Shown here in pieces: positions 1 through 8,406 of a stretch of DNA of 64,000 nucleotides. Made by a program: the position numbers and the translations under genes. Source of the DNA: Pseudoclavibacter sp. CFCC 11306 (GTDB lineage Bacteria > Actinomycetota > Actinomycetes > Actinomycetales > Microbacteriaceae); assembly GCF_008831235.1 (NCBI RefSeq), contig NZ_WBKF01000001.1, positions 496,001-560,000 of the forward strand, read 5' to 3'. Each line of letters begins with the position of its first letter. Positions within the stretch are counted from its first letter, which is position 1. Below the pieces are notes generated by a model. It was given only the letters and a program-made list of their open reading frames with translations. It was not told the DNA's origin and did no database searches.

Positions 1-863
1 TCTGAGATGTCGAAGTCGCCGCTGATGATCACGGCCTCTGGGGCGAGGGCGGCCTGGAGCACCGCTTCGATGAGCTCGACGCGGTCACCGGGCACGACAA
101 CGAGCGCTCCCGAACCGATGACGGAGAGCGCGTGCTCGGCCTCCATAGCCGCCACGGTGATGCGACGCACCAGATGATCGGCGTCGCCATTGGTGCCGAT
201 GCGCAGCGCCTCGATGGCTTCTGCCGTCTCTTCGACGCTCGGCCACGAGAGGCTCTCGACATAGGGCAGCAGGTAGACGGGACGCCCGAGCGACCCCGAG
301 GGAATCAGCGTGCGGGCCTCGTCGATGACCTCAGGTGAGACGCGGTTGACCACGATGCACATCAGGGTGGAACGCGCCTGGCGAAGTCGCTGCCGTGTGA
401 GCGAGACCGCGGCGGCGACACGAGCGGCGCTGCGGCCGAAGCCGTCGACGACCGCAAGCAGCGGCACGTCGAGGTGCCGCGCGAGAGCGACGTTCACGTC
501 TGGCTCACCGTGCACGGGCACGGTGATGGCGTTGGTGCCCTCGATGATGACGAAGTCGACTTCGGCGGCGAGCCTCTCGAAGGCACCGAGGCATTCGGCG
601 ATGAGCTCGTCTGTGCGATCGTCGGCCACCAGCTCTTCGGCATGCGCCGCGGTCATGACCGAGACAGCGGTCAGAGCGCCTTCGGGAAGCAGCTGTTCGG
701 CCAGCTGGACGATGCGCGACTCGGTCGGTTTGTCAGCAGACGTGATCGGCCGCAGAAAGCCGATACGAGCGTACCGAGCAGCAGCCTGGCGCAGCAGCCC
801 GATGGTGACCAGCGACTTTCCAGAGGTCTCCCCCACACCAGTGATGAGCAGTCCGTCGGGCAT
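1..863 (-). CDS. pta: Phosphate acetyltransferase, N-terminal part (gene runs off the left edge)
   Basis: The visible 287 codons match the N-terminal regulatory half of long-form phosphotransacetylase, which interconverts acetyl-CoA plus phosphate and acetyl-phosphate plus CoA in the cytoplasm. A BioD-like P-loop (GVGETSGKS) sits at residues 9-17, as in the dethiobiotin-synthetase-like domain of these enzymes. The segment after about residue 210 fits the DRTGG linker domain. The catalytic PTA domain and the usual partner ackA would lie outside the window. The ATG at 863 puts the P-loop at the family's normal distance from the N-terminus. A lone BioD/CobB-type protein is the alternative; the DRTGG-like continuation makes Pta more likely. 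Confidence 0.8.
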   Translation of the reverse strand, partial: MPDGLLITGVGETSGKSLVTIGLLRQAAARYARIGFLRPITSADKPTESRIVQLAEQLLPEGALTAVSVMTAAHAEELVADDRTDELIAECLGAFERLAAEVDFVIIEGTNAITVPVHGEPDVNVALARHLDVPLLAVVDGFGRSAARVAAAVSLTRQRLRQARSTLMCIVVNRVSPEVIDEARTLIPSGSLGRPVYLLPYVESLSWPSVEETAEAIEALRIGTNGDADHLVRRITVAAMEAEHALSVIGSGALVVVPGDRVELIEAVLQAALAPEAVIISGDFDIS

Positions 864-1020
864 GAGATCTCCATCTGTTCGTTGTGCGTCGGTGCCCCTC
901 CAGACTATCGCACCCACAGAACGTGCCCCACAGCTCGCCCGGGGTTCGAACGGCCATTCCGTGAACTCTTCGTGAAGCCGCGCACCACGCTGCCGCGTCA
1001 GCCTCAGACTGCAGACACGG

Positions 1021-1063
1021 CGACGGCCACGGGGATCGATCTCAGGATCTCCCGTGGCCGTCG
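1021..1063 (-). terminator. Intrinsic terminator downstream of the YceI gene
   Basis: A perfect 13-bp inverted repeat (CGACGGCCACGGG and its complement) spans 1021-1033 and 1051-1063 with a 17-nt loop. It lies about 40 nt past the YceI stop and before pta. There is no long T-run, so termination efficiency is uncertain. The rest of the 864-1101 gap shows no gene. Confidence 0.6.
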
Positions 1064-1101
1064 TGGTCTGTCACCGGCTCAGCGCGGCCGGCGGCAGACG
1101 A

Positions 1102-1653
1102 TCACTGCTGGTCGAGCACGAACTCGGCCTCGATGTGAATCTTCACATCGCTGCCCAGCAGCACGCCGCCGGTCTCAAGGGCGCTGTTCCACTCCAGTCC
1201 GAACTCCTCGCGCTTGATCGTCGTGTCGGCTTCGATGCCCAGAACGGTCTGGCCGTACGGGCTCGTCGTGATGCCCCCGACCTCGACCTGGAAGTCGACG
1301 CTCTTCGTGACTCCGCGCAGCGTGAGGTCTCCGGTGACCACCAGGTCATCGCCGTCGTACCGCACCGCAGTCGAACGGAACGTGAGCTCGGGGTGGTTCT
1401 CGACGTCGAAGAAGTCAGGCGCGTGCATGTGCACGTCGCGGTCGGGGTTGCCGGTCGAAATGCTCGCGGCCTTGATATCGGCGCTCACGGTCGAATCGAG
1501 CACGTCGTCGCCCGTGGTGAGAGTTGCGGAGAAGTCGGTGAAGCTGCCGCGGAACTTCGTGACGAGATGACGCACGCTGAAGCCGATGCTGCTGTGTGTG
1601 GGGTCGATCTGCCACGTGCCCGAGGTGAAGCCTGCGATTGCGGATTGGGTCAT
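1102..1653 (-). CDS. YceI family protein
   Basis: A 183-residue protein of the YceI family, an eight-stranded lipocalin-like barrel that binds isoprenoid or amphiphilic ligands. The family signatures are visible: WQIDPTHSSIGFSVRHL near residues 14-30, then RDVHMHAPDFFDVENHPELTF around 75-95. No signal peptide is seen, which is usual for actinobacterial members and suggests a cytoplasmic protein. The ATG at 1653 is chosen because GAAGGAG lies about 8 nt upstream; the frame is open further upstream but lacks family sequence there. A 14-bp palindrome at 1703-1716 in the promoter region suggests repression by a MarR-type factor not in this window. Its physiological ligand is unknown. Confidence 0.9.
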   Translation of the reverse strand: MTQSAIAGFTSGTWQIDPTHSSIGFSVRHLVTKFRGSFTDFSATLTTGDDVLDSTVSADIKAASISTGNPDRDVHMHAPDFFDVENHPELTFRSTAVRYDGDDLVVTGDLTLRGVTKSVDFQVEVGGITTSPYGQTVLGIEADTTIKREEFGLEWNSALETGGVLLGSDVKIHIEAEFVLDQQ

Positions 1654-1702
1654 GATGTCTGCTCCTTCATTGAGATGTCGGGCGTTCGTCCGCACATCAG
1701 TG

Positions 1703-1716
1703 GTTGTATCTACAAC
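1703..1716. promoter_or_regulatory. Candidate operator upstream of yceI
   Basis: GTTGTA-TC-TACAAC, with 6-bp perfect arms and a 2-nt centre, lies about 50 nt upstream of the YceI start codon. The TTGTA-N2-TACAA layout is typical of MarR-family sites. Seen directly; the regulator is inferred. Confidence 0.5.
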
Positions 1717-1759
1717 AGTATCCACATGAATGCACCAGCGCAAGCGGAATCTGCAACTC

Positions 1760-2491
1760 TCAGCGGCGTGTCGGCAGCATCCGCTGCATGCCCCAAGCGG
1801 TCACCCGCAGCACAGCTTCGACGATGATCGAGAGATCCATCTTCGAGCGGCCGTTCTCACGTTCGACGAAGGTGATCGGCACCTCGGTCACATCGAGCCC
1901 CGCTGCCACGGCGCGCCGCAGCACGTCGATCTGAAAGCAGTACCCATGACTGGCCGCTTCGTCGAGCCGAAGCGCTCGCAGCGCAGTGACGGGAATGACC
2001 CGATATCCTGAGGTCACGTCACGCTGGCCGAGGCCGAGCATCAGTCGGGAGTAGATGCTGGCCGCATGCGACAGCGAGCTGCGGTACCACGGCCAGTTCA
2101 CGATCGTGCCGCCGCGCACCCATCGAGATCCGAGCACAAGCCGATTCTCACCCGCTGCTGCGAGCAGATGCGGCAGCTGCTCAGGCAGGTGCGATCCGTC
2201 GGCGTCCATCTCGACCAGATAGCGAAACCCGTGGGCCTCGCCCCACTCGAAGCCCGCGATATAGGCAGGTCCGAGGCCGTGCTTCTGGTCACGGTGCAGC
2301 ACTGACAGCGACGGATGCCGCTCCCGCAGCCGGTCGGCGAGCAGGCCCGTGCCGTCTGGGGATCCGTCGTCGACCACGAGGACTGAAACCTCGGGGAGCG
2401 TCTTGAACAGCCGCTCCAGCACTCCAGGCAGCGACTCTCGTTCGTTGTATGTGGGAATGACGACCAGCGTCTCCCCCGTTGGCGCGCTCAA
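1760..2491 (-). CDS. Polyprenol-phosphate mannosyltransferase-like glycosyltransferase (GT2, DPM1 type)
   Basis: A 243-residue single-domain GT2 enzyme resembling dolichol/polyprenol monophosphate mannose synthase, which moves mannose from GDP-mannose to polyprenyl phosphate to supply lipid-linked mannose for glycolipids and glycoproteins. Visible motifs are VIPTYNERESL at 11-21, VVDDGSPDGT around 39-48, the metal/nucleotide motif EMDADGSHLPEQL near 93-105, and VPITFVERENGRSKM near 205-219. There is no C-terminal membrane segment, so it is the soluble DPM1-like form. The start is TTG, whose last bases overlap the TGA of the upstream acyl-CoA ligase (4-nt overlap), implying translational coupling. 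The sugar donor cannot be proved from sequence. Confidence 0.85.
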   Translation of the reverse strand: MSAPTGETLVVIPTYNERESLPGVLERLFKTLPEVSVLVVDDGSPDGTGLLADRLRERHPSLSVLHRDQKHGLGPAYIAGFEWGEAHGFRYLVEMDADGSHLPEQLPHLLAAAGENRLVLGSRWVRGGTIVNWPWYRSSLSHAASIYSRLMLGLGQRDVTSGYRVIPVTALRALRLDEAASHGYCFQIDVLRRAVAAGLDVTEVPITFVERENGRSKMDLSIIVEAVLRVTAWGMQRMLPTRR

Positions 2492-4173
2492 TCGCGCAGC
2501 TCGCGGCGAATGACCTTGCCGACGTTGGACAGCGGAAGCTCGTCGCGGAATTCGATGTAGCGCGGGCGCTTGTATCCGGTGAGATAGCGGCGGGCGTACT
2601 GCCGCACCTCCTGTTCGGTCAGTTCTGGGTCAGCCGGCACGACGAAAGCTTTGACCACCTCTCCGGAGTGTTCGTCAGGCACGCCGATCACTCCGGCGGT
2701 CTTGATGCGTGGGTGATCGCTCAGCACCGCCTCGACTTCGTTCGGGTAGACGTTGAACCCGGACACCGAGATCATGTCCTTCCGACGATCGACGATCGAG
2801 AAGTAGCCGTTGTCGTGCAGCACGGCCACGTCGCCCGTGGCCAGCCATCCGTCGGCGTCGAGCACCTCGGCTGTCTCGTCCTCGCGCTCCCAATACCCCT
2901 TCATCACCTGGGGGCCGCGCACATAGAGGTCTCCGGGCTCTTCGAACGACGCGACACGACCGTGGTCGTCGAGCACTTTGATCTCGGTCGACGGCAGCGG
3001 AATGCCCACGGTGCCGATGATCGGCGGCAGCCACGTCGGGTTCACGCTCACCACGGGTGAGGCCTCGGTGAGCCCATACCCCTCGAGCATGGGTCGTTGG
3101 GTGACGTTCTGCCACTCGTTCGCCGTCGACTCGCGCAGCGCCATGCCGCCGGCCACCGTCAGTTTGAGAAAGTCGAAGTCGGCTTTCAGGAACCGCGGGT
3201 TCTCGAGGAGCGCCTGAGCGAGCGTCGAGACCAGGATGATCACCGAGGTTCGCTCTCTCACGATCGTCTTGGCGAGCGGAGAGATCTCGCGAGGATTGGT
3301 CACGAGCACGTTGTGCAGACCATAGGCGAAGAAGCACAGGCAGTTCACCGTCATGCAGAACACGTGGTAGAGCGGCAGCGCTGCGAGAACGTTCTCGGCG
3401 CCCTCGTCCAGGATCACGCGCATCCAGTGCCGCATGGCCTGGGAGTCGGCCAGCAGGTTGCGGTGCGTGAGCATGGCGCCCTTCGGCGTGCCCGTCGTTC
3501 CGCCGGTGAACTGCAGCAGTGCTACGTCGTCGAGTCCGACCGAGACGGGCTGCAGACGCAGGTCTGCCCCATGCGCGATGGCGTCACGAAAGTCGACGGC
3601 TCCGGGCAGGCGATACTTCGGCACCATGCCCTTGAGCCTCATGCCGACGTTCGTCAGCACACGTCTGGCCGGACTGCGCCAGAGGTCTGCCGGCCGGGTG
3701 ATGATCACGTTCTGCAGGGTGGTGTCGGGCAGAATCTCGGCGATCTTGTCTGCGAACATCTCGAGCACGACGATGGCACGCGCTCGCGACTGCAGAATGA
3801 CCGCCTTGGTCTCGGGAGCGGTATAGAGGGGGTTCGCGTTGACCACGACGAGGCCCGCTTTTATGGCGCCGAAGAGTGCGACCGGGTACTGCAGCAGGTT
3901 CGGCATCTGCAGCACGATGTGGTCACCGGGCTGCAGCCCCAGAGAGACCTGAAGATAGGCGGCGAAGTCGTCTGAGAGCTGTTTGACCTCACGGAACGTG
4001 AGCGTCTGCCCCATGTTGGTGAACGCCTTGCGATCACCGAAACGGGCACATGTCTGATCGACCAGATCGACGATCGACCGGTGTTCGAGGGTGCCGACTT
4101 CGCTCGGCACGTCATCGGGATACAGGTCGAGCCACGGTCTCGGAATGTCGTCTTGCCTCTGCTGCTCAGTCAC
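2488..4173 (-). CDS. fadD: Long-chain fatty-acid-CoA ligase
   Basis: A 561-residue AMP-forming ligase of the ANL superfamily that activates fatty acids to acyl-CoA through an acyl-adenylate. The P-loop-like motif QFTGGTTGTPKGAML lies near residues 216-230. The A5-type motif EGYGLTEASP is near 354-363, the ATP-binding TGDVAVL near 438, and the hinge and catalytic lysine region (VSGFNVYPNEVE, then NVGKVIRREL at the C-terminus) is intact. Length is normal for FadD. The GTG start is preceded at 6 nt by CATAAT, predicting a leaderless mRNA, and a 15-bp palindrome covers the upstream promoter area. It is cotranslated with the downstream glycosyltransferase. Confidence 0.92.
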   Translation of the reverse strand: MTEQQRQDDIPRPWLDLYPDDVPSEVGTLEHRSIVDLVDQTCARFGDRKAFTNMGQTLTFREVKQLSDDFAAYLQVSLGLQPGDHIVLQMPNLLQYPVALFGAIKAGLVVVNANPLYTAPETKAVILQSRARAIVVLEMFADKIAEILPDTTLQNVIITRPADLWRSPARRVLTNVGMRLKGMVPKYRLPGAVDFRDAIAHGADLRLQPVSVGLDDVALLQFTGGTTGTPKGAMLTHRNLLADSQAMRHWMRVILDEGAENVLAALPLYHVFCMTVNCLCFFAYGLHNVLVTNPREISPLAKTIVRERTSVIILVSTLAQALLENPRFLKADFDFLKLTVAGGMALRESTANEWQNVTQRPMLEGYGLTEASPVVSVNPTWLPPIIGTVGIPLPSTEIKVLDDHGRVASFEEPGDLYVRGPQVMKGYWEREDETAEVLDADGWLATGDVAVLHDNGYFSIVDRRKDMISVSGFNVYPNEVEAVLSDHPRIKTAGVIGVPDEHSGEVVKAFVVPADPELTEQEVRQYARRYLTGYKRPRYIEFRDELPLSNVGKVIRRELRD

Positions 4174-4179
4174 GGGTCA

Positions 4180-4185
4180 ATTATG
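4180..4185 (-). promoter_or_regulatory. -10 box of fadD (leaderless)
   Basis: CATAAT on the minus strand ends 6 nt before the GTG start of fadD, so transcription should begin at or beside the start codon. Confidence 0.5.
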
Positions 4186-4191
4186 CCCCAC

Positions 4192-4206
4192 CAGGTGAAC
4201 CACCTG
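4192..4206. promoter_or_regulatory. Palindrome in the fadD/mntR divergent promoter region
   Basis: CAGGTG-AAC-CACCTG lies just upstream of the fadD -10 box, over its spacer and -35 zone, and about 35 nt from the mntR -10. Position fits a repressor of fadD. Confidence 0.45.
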
Positions 4207-4239
4207 AGGGATCACCCATGAACCGAGATGAACGGCACG

Positions 4240-4245
4240 TACAAT
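4240..4245 (+). promoter_or_regulatory. -10 box of mntR-like gene (leaderless)
   Basis: TACAAT ends 7 nt before the ATG at 4253; no Shine-Dalgarno sequence is present. A recognisable -35 is lacking. Confidence 0.6.
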
Positions 4246-4252
4246 CGAAACC

Positions 4253-4924
4253 ATGTCAGACCCGCGCACAGCCCTCTCGCAGACGAACCAGGACTATCTG
4301 AAAGAGATCTGGCAGTTCGCCGAGTGGTCGGGCGATCCCATCACCACCGGCCAGCTGGCAGAGCGCATGGGCCTCACACGTTCGACCGTCTCAGAGGGAG
4401 TGCGTCGGCTGACCGATCAGGGCTATGTCGTGCACGAACGCTACGGCAACATCACGCTCACCCCGGCCGGAGAATCGGCGGCGGTGAACCTCGTGCGCAG
4501 CCATCGCATCCTCGAGACCTTCTTGGTGTCGTATCTCGGCTATGACTGGGACGAAGTGCACGAAGAGGCCGAGGTTCTGGAGCACGCGGTGAGCCCGCGC
4601 ATGATCGAGCGGCTCGACTCCCGTCTGAACTTTCCCACCCGCGACCCGCACGGCGATCCGATACCGCGAGCCGACGGCAGCATTCCGACTCTCGACGCCC
4701 ACCCGCTCAGCGAGGTGCCGGAAGGGCACACCGTGCACGTACGCCGTGTCTCGGACGAGAACCCAGAGCTGCTGCGCTATCTCACCGACATCGGTCTGAC
4801 CCTCGACAGCACCATCACTGTTCGAGAGCGCATCCCCGCTGCCGGCACGATTCGTCTGGTGATGAACGGCCAGCCGCTCGATCTCGGTCTGCCTGCCGCC
4901 GGCAACATCCTCGTCACCGAGTAG
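4253..4924 (+). CDS. mntR: DtxR-family metal-dependent repressor, manganese (MntR) type
   Basis: A 223-residue DtxR/MntR-family repressor: winged helix at about 12-70, dimerisation and metal-binding region at 72-140 (including the PHGDPIP loop), and an SH3-like FeoA domain at 150-223. Comparison with DtxR shows two diagnostic ligand changes. The position of DtxR Met10 is Asp14 (TNQDYLKEI) and that of Cys102 is Glu107 (HEEAEVLEH). Both are the residue types found in manganese-sensing MntR. His84, Glu88, His103, Glu110 and His111 are kept. The gene is predicted to be leaderless and is convergent with the ABC exporter genes, 18 nt apart. No metal transporter is adjacent, so its targets lie elsewhere. 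Family assignment is firm; metal choice is inferred. Confidence 0.85.
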   Translation: MSDPRTALSQTNQDYLKEIWQFAEWSGDPITTGQLAERMGLTRSTVSEGVRRLTDQGYVVHERYGNITLTPAGESAAVNLVRSHRILETFLVSYLGYDWDEVHEEAEVLEHAVSPRMIERLDSRLNFPTRDPHGDPIPRADGSIPTLDAHPLSEVPEGHTVHVRRVSDENPELLRYLTDIGLTLDSTITVRERIPAAGTIRLVMNGQPLDLGLPAAGNILVTE

Positions 4925-4942
4925 GGGCAGCCGCTCCGGTCG

Positions 4943-6685
4943 TCAGCGATCATCGGCTGCGACCAGCCGCACGACACCGGTCTCACCGACCGCGACGACC
5001 GGTCCGTTCCACGCATCGTCACGGTGCGAGACCCAGAGCACGGTGCGTCCCGAAGCAGGATCGAGCACCACGCGGCGAATGTCATCGGCCGTGCGCGCAT
5101 CGAGCTGAGAGGTGACCTCGTCGGCGAGCAGCATCGGCGTCTCAGCCAGCAGGGCGCGTGCCAGACCCAGCCGCTGCGCCTGACCTCCCGAGAGCCCGAC
5201 GCACCCGCGACCGCGACCGAGCCGCGTGCGGATGCCCTGGCGCTGACTGTCGACGAACGCCCCGAGGCCGACGGTCGCGCACACCTCACGCAGGTCGTCG
5301 TCGCTGGCGTCAGGCCGTGCGATGCGCAGATTCTCGGCGATGCTCGCGTCGAAGAGAAACGTCGACTGATCGACCACAGCCACGGTGCGCACGAGTTCGG
5401 CACGGCTCAGCTCCCGAAGATCGCGACCGGCGATCTGCACCGAGCCGGAATCCGGATCGTGCACACGTGCGAGCAGATCCACCAGCGTCGACTTGCCGCT
5501 GCCGCTCGAGCCCTCGACGAGCACGTGCGAGCCCGCCTCGACGCTGATCGGCTCCGGCACGCGCAGCTGCGGCCCGTGAGCGCCGCCGACAGCGTCGTGA
5601 CGGTAGACCAGCGGGCCGATCACCGCTGCCGCTCCCCGATCGCCCGAGTCGTCGGCTGCAGCCGATGACTCGGGAGTCTCCTCAGCGGCAAACGTCACCT
5701 CGGGTTCGCGCGTGATCGTCGCCTGCACACGAAGCGCTGCCGCCTGCACAGCACGCCACTCATTGACGAATCCGACCACTGACTCCGGCGCGGCGAACGC
5801 GGAGAACGCGAGTGCGGCCCCCGCAAGCGCCGCGCCCAGCGGCTCCTGCAGCAGCCCTCCGCCATGCGAGTCGGCAGTGGAGACGAGCACCGAGGCCAGC
5901 ACTGTGAGCAGCCAGACCAGAGTGACCAGCGCTCGTCTGGTGCGACCGAGCCGCTGCTCCGCACGCATGATGTCAGCGTGCCTGCGGTTCAGCTGGTGCC
6001 AGCGGCCGAGCCGACGATCGATCGCGTGCAGGCCGCGCAGATCGGGCAGCGCATGCATCGTCTCGGCGGCGAACTGTGCACTCTGGCCGTCGAGTCGGGC
6101 ACCCTCTGACGCGGTCTGCGCCTCGCCGCGCAGTCCCAGCCCGGCGCAGCCGAAGGCGAGCAGCAGACCGACCGCAACGACGACCGCCGTCGGCCACCCG
6201 GTCAGAAGCCACTGCGCGAACACCACACCGACGCTGACGATCACCGCGCTCACCGCCGGCACGATGGTGTGCGCGAAGAACACCTCGAGCCGATCGATAT
6301 CACGGCCTGCGCGCGAGAGCAGGTCGCCGCTGCCGCTGCGCGACGTGACTGCCGGAGCCTGCGGCAGCAGGCTGGCGAAGAAGCGCACGCGCAGGCGCGC
6401 CAGCAGAATGAACGCGACGCGATGCCCGAGATACTGCTCGCCATATCGAGTCAGGCCCTTCACCAGAGCGAGGCCGATCAGCACCAGCCCCACGGTCCAG
6501 ACCGAGACCTGGCCGCGGGCACTCGCCGCCACCAGCAGCACCCCGGCGACGACCGCTGCGATTCCCGTGGCCTGCGAGACCAGACGCAATGCGAACGAAC
6601 CGGCCAGACTGCCCCGAAACCCCTTCGTCATCGGCAGCAGCTGTCGCAGCGTGTCTGCCGTGCTCGCCTGCGTCGTGCTCGTCAT
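4943..6685 (-). CDS. cydC: ABC exporter half-transporter, CydC-like (second subunit)
   Basis: A 580-residue half-transporter with about six transmembrane helices (20-310) followed by an ATPase domain. Walker A is VEGSSGSGKSTLVDLL (near 387), the signature LSGGQAQRLGLARALL near 495, and Walker B MLLADEVTSQLD near 514 with the catalytic Glu present. Its layout and partner match CydDC, which exports glutathione/cysteine in other bacteria and is needed for cytochrome bd assembly. Here cydAB is absent and the upstream neighbour is a YqhA-family gene. It overlaps the upstream subunit by ATGA. A heme or peptide exporter of similar architecture is possible, so the symbol is tentative. Confidence 0.72.
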   Translation of the reverse strand: MTSTTQASTADTLRQLLPMTKGFRGSLAGSFALRLVSQATGIAAVVAGVLLVAASARGQVSVWTVGLVLIGLALVKGLTRYGEQYLGHRVAFILLARLRVRFFASLLPQAPAVTSRSGSGDLLSRAGRDIDRLEVFFAHTIVPAVSAVIVSVGVVFAQWLLTGWPTAVVVAVGLLLAFGCAGLGLRGEAQTASEGARLDGQSAQFAAETMHALPDLRGLHAIDRRLGRWHQLNRRHADIMRAEQRLGRTRRALVTLVWLLTVLASVLVSTADSHGGGLLQEPLGAALAGAALAFSAFAAPESVVGFVNEWRAVQAAALRVQATITREPEVTFAAEETPESSAAADDSGDRGAAAVIGPLVYRHDAVGGAHGPQLRVPEPISVEAGSHVLVEGSSGSGKSTLVDLLARVHDPDSGSVQIAGRDLRELSRAELVRTVAVVDQSTFLFDASIAENLRIARPDASDDDLREVCATVGLGAFVDSQRQGIRTRLGRGRGCVGLSGGQAQRLGLARALLAETPMLLADEVTSQLDARTADDIRRVVLDPASGRTVLWVSHRDDAWNGPVVAVGETGVVRLVAADDR

Positions 6686-8406
6686 CGTGACCTCTCATCG
6701 TGCAGACCGTCCGTCGTGAGGCGAGACGTGGTCATACGGCGGGCGAACGCCGCAGGATCATGTGTGACGCAGACGACGGCCATGTGTTCGGGCAGGTCGG
6801 CGAGCGTGTCGACCAGACGCTCGCCGGTCTGGCGGTCGAGGCCGCTGGTCGGCTCGTCGAGCAGCAGCACGTCCACGGGCTGCATCAGAGCGCGCGCAAC
6901 CGCGAGCCGCTGGCGCTGGCCACCGGAGAGCCCCGTTCCGCGCTCCCCAAGGGCCGCATCCAGACCTCCGAGTCGTTCGCCGATCGTCGTGCTCAGCCCG
7001 GCCAGCTCAAGCGCGCGCCAGCAGGCGGCATCGTCCACGGCATCCGACGAATCGTCGCCCGTCGCACTCTGGTTGGCCTCTGCCCCCACACCGAGCGCGA
7101 GGTTCTCACGCACTGTGCCAGAGAGAATCACCGGGTTCTGCACGACCTCGACGGTGCGCAGCCCGGGAAGTCGTTCCAGTGTGCCGCCTCCGAGCTCGCG
7201 ACGACCAGCGATCACGCCGAGCAGTGTCGACTTGCCGACGCCGCTGGGGCCCATGATCGCCCGTCGGTCGCCGCGACGGATGTCGACCTGCAGACCCTGC
7301 GCAAGCTCGCGCCCGTCTGGCGTCACGAGTGTGCCCTGCTCGATGCGCAGCAGGCTGCCGTCTGACGGAGCCGTGGGTGCGCGTCGTGCCGTCTCGTGTC
7401 GTGAGTCACCGCCGCCCACGCCGATCACGCGCGCCAGCCGGCCTTCGGCGCCCTGACCCTGCGCACGCAGATAGAAGAACTTGCCGACCACGTCGAGAGG
7501 CGCACTCATCACGACCGCCAGCAGCACGACGACCGCGGCCTCTGTCACGTCGATGGCACCACTGCGCAGCCGCCACACGGCCAGCAGAGCCGAACCGGCG
7601 AGCACGCCCGCATAGAACAGCCCGTCGAGCACGAGAATCAGCAGCTGGTTGACCGCCAGCAGCCGCATGACCTCGGTGCGCTGCTGCTCCGCGCTGCGAG
7701 CCAGACGCTGCAGATACCGGTCGCCGGCGCCGAACAGCGCCAGCGTGCGCAGCCCCTGGAGCCCCTGCAGAAACGTCACGGCCAGCGAGGCCTCGCGCCG
7801 CCGCCAACCGCCCATCGACTTTCGGGTGACACGCTGAAAGGCGCCCACCGCTGCAGTGACGAGCACGACCAGAGCCGCGAGGCATCCGGCCAGCACCGGG
7901 TCGACGGCCAGTGCGATGACCACGAGCACGATCACGGGCGAGAGCAGCGCGGCGAGAATGCTGCCGTGGAACTCGGCCCGGTAGGTCGCGTACTTCGCGG
8001 CGTCAGCGGTGGCGAGATCGGCGAAGTCTCCCTCGGCGGGCAGCCGATCGTCGGCGTCGGCCGGGCCGCCCAGCCGTCTGAGAAGGCTCTCGCGCACTTG
8101 GGTCTGCAGCTGCCGCTCGGCTGCGTCCTGAGCGGCCTCGCCGAGAAACTGCACGATCACGACGCCGGCGAACGCGACGGCCGTCACCAGGAACAGGTGT
8201 GCCGCGGCCGCCGTGCCGTCAGGTCCGAAGGCCGTCGCAAGCGTTCTGCCCAAGGCGACCACGCCGACGGCCAGCAGCACGGTGCGCGCCACCGAGAGAG
8301 CCAGCCCTGCGCGCGACAGCCGGCTGGGGCCGGCAGCGACGGGCAGAGCCTCGCGCACTGCTCCGGGGTGCCGTCGCTCGTCAGCCGCTGACCGACTTTC
8401 GTGCAT
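6682..8406 (-). CDS. cydD: ABC exporter half-transporter, CydD-like (first subunit)
   Basis: A 574-residue transporter half with six predicted membrane spans (about 30-320) and a C-terminal ATPase. Walker A is IMGPSGVGKSTLLGVIAGR (near 390), the signature LSGGQRQRLAVARALM near 496, and Walker B VLLLDEPTSGLD near 516. The cytoplasmic segment LQGLRTLALFGAG (near 218) is characteristic of CydD. Its ATG overlaps the stop of the upstream YqhA gene by one base (TGATG) and its own stop overlaps the next subunit by ATGA, so the three proteins should be made together. It is predicted to form a heterodimeric inner-membrane exporter with CydC; the substrate is not determined by sequence. Confidence 0.75.
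   Translation of the reverse strand: MHESRSAADERRHPGAVREALPVAAGPSRLSRAGLALSVARTVLLAVGVVALGRTLATAFGPDGTAAAAHLFLVTAVAFAGVVIVQFLGEAAQDAAERQLQTQVRESLLRRLGGPADADDRLPAEGDFADLATADAAKYATYRAEFHGSILAALLSPVIVLVVIALAVDPVLAGCLAALVVLVTAAVGAFQRVTRKSMGGWRRREASLAVTFLQGLQGLRTLALFGAGDRYLQRLARSAEQQRTEVMRLLAVNQLLILVLDGLFYAGVLAGSALLAVWRLRSGAIDVTEAAVVVLLAVVMSAPLDVVGKFFYLRAQGQGAEGRLARVIGVGGGDSRHETARRAPTAPSDGSLLRIEQGTLVTPDGRELAQGLQVDIRRGDRRAIMGPSGVGKSTLLGVIAGRRELGGGTLERLPGLRTVEVVQNPVILSGTVRENLALGVGAEANQSATGDDSSDAVDDAACWRALELAGLSTTIGERLGGLDAALGERGTGLSGGQRQRLAVARALMQPVDVLLLDEPTSGLDRQTGERLVDTLADLPEHMAVVCVTHDPAAFARRMTTSRLTTDGLHDERSR

Noticed and set aside
943-968. GGTTCGAA-containing stretch resembling a tRNA T-arm
   Set aside because: Flanking bases do not form a 5-bp stem and no acceptor or anticodon arm is found nearby.
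3097-3975. Long plus-strand open frame (292 codons) opposite fadD
   Set aside because: It is antisense to an intact, motif-complete fadD, rich in His/Gln/Arg, a usual by-product of high-GC coding DNA.
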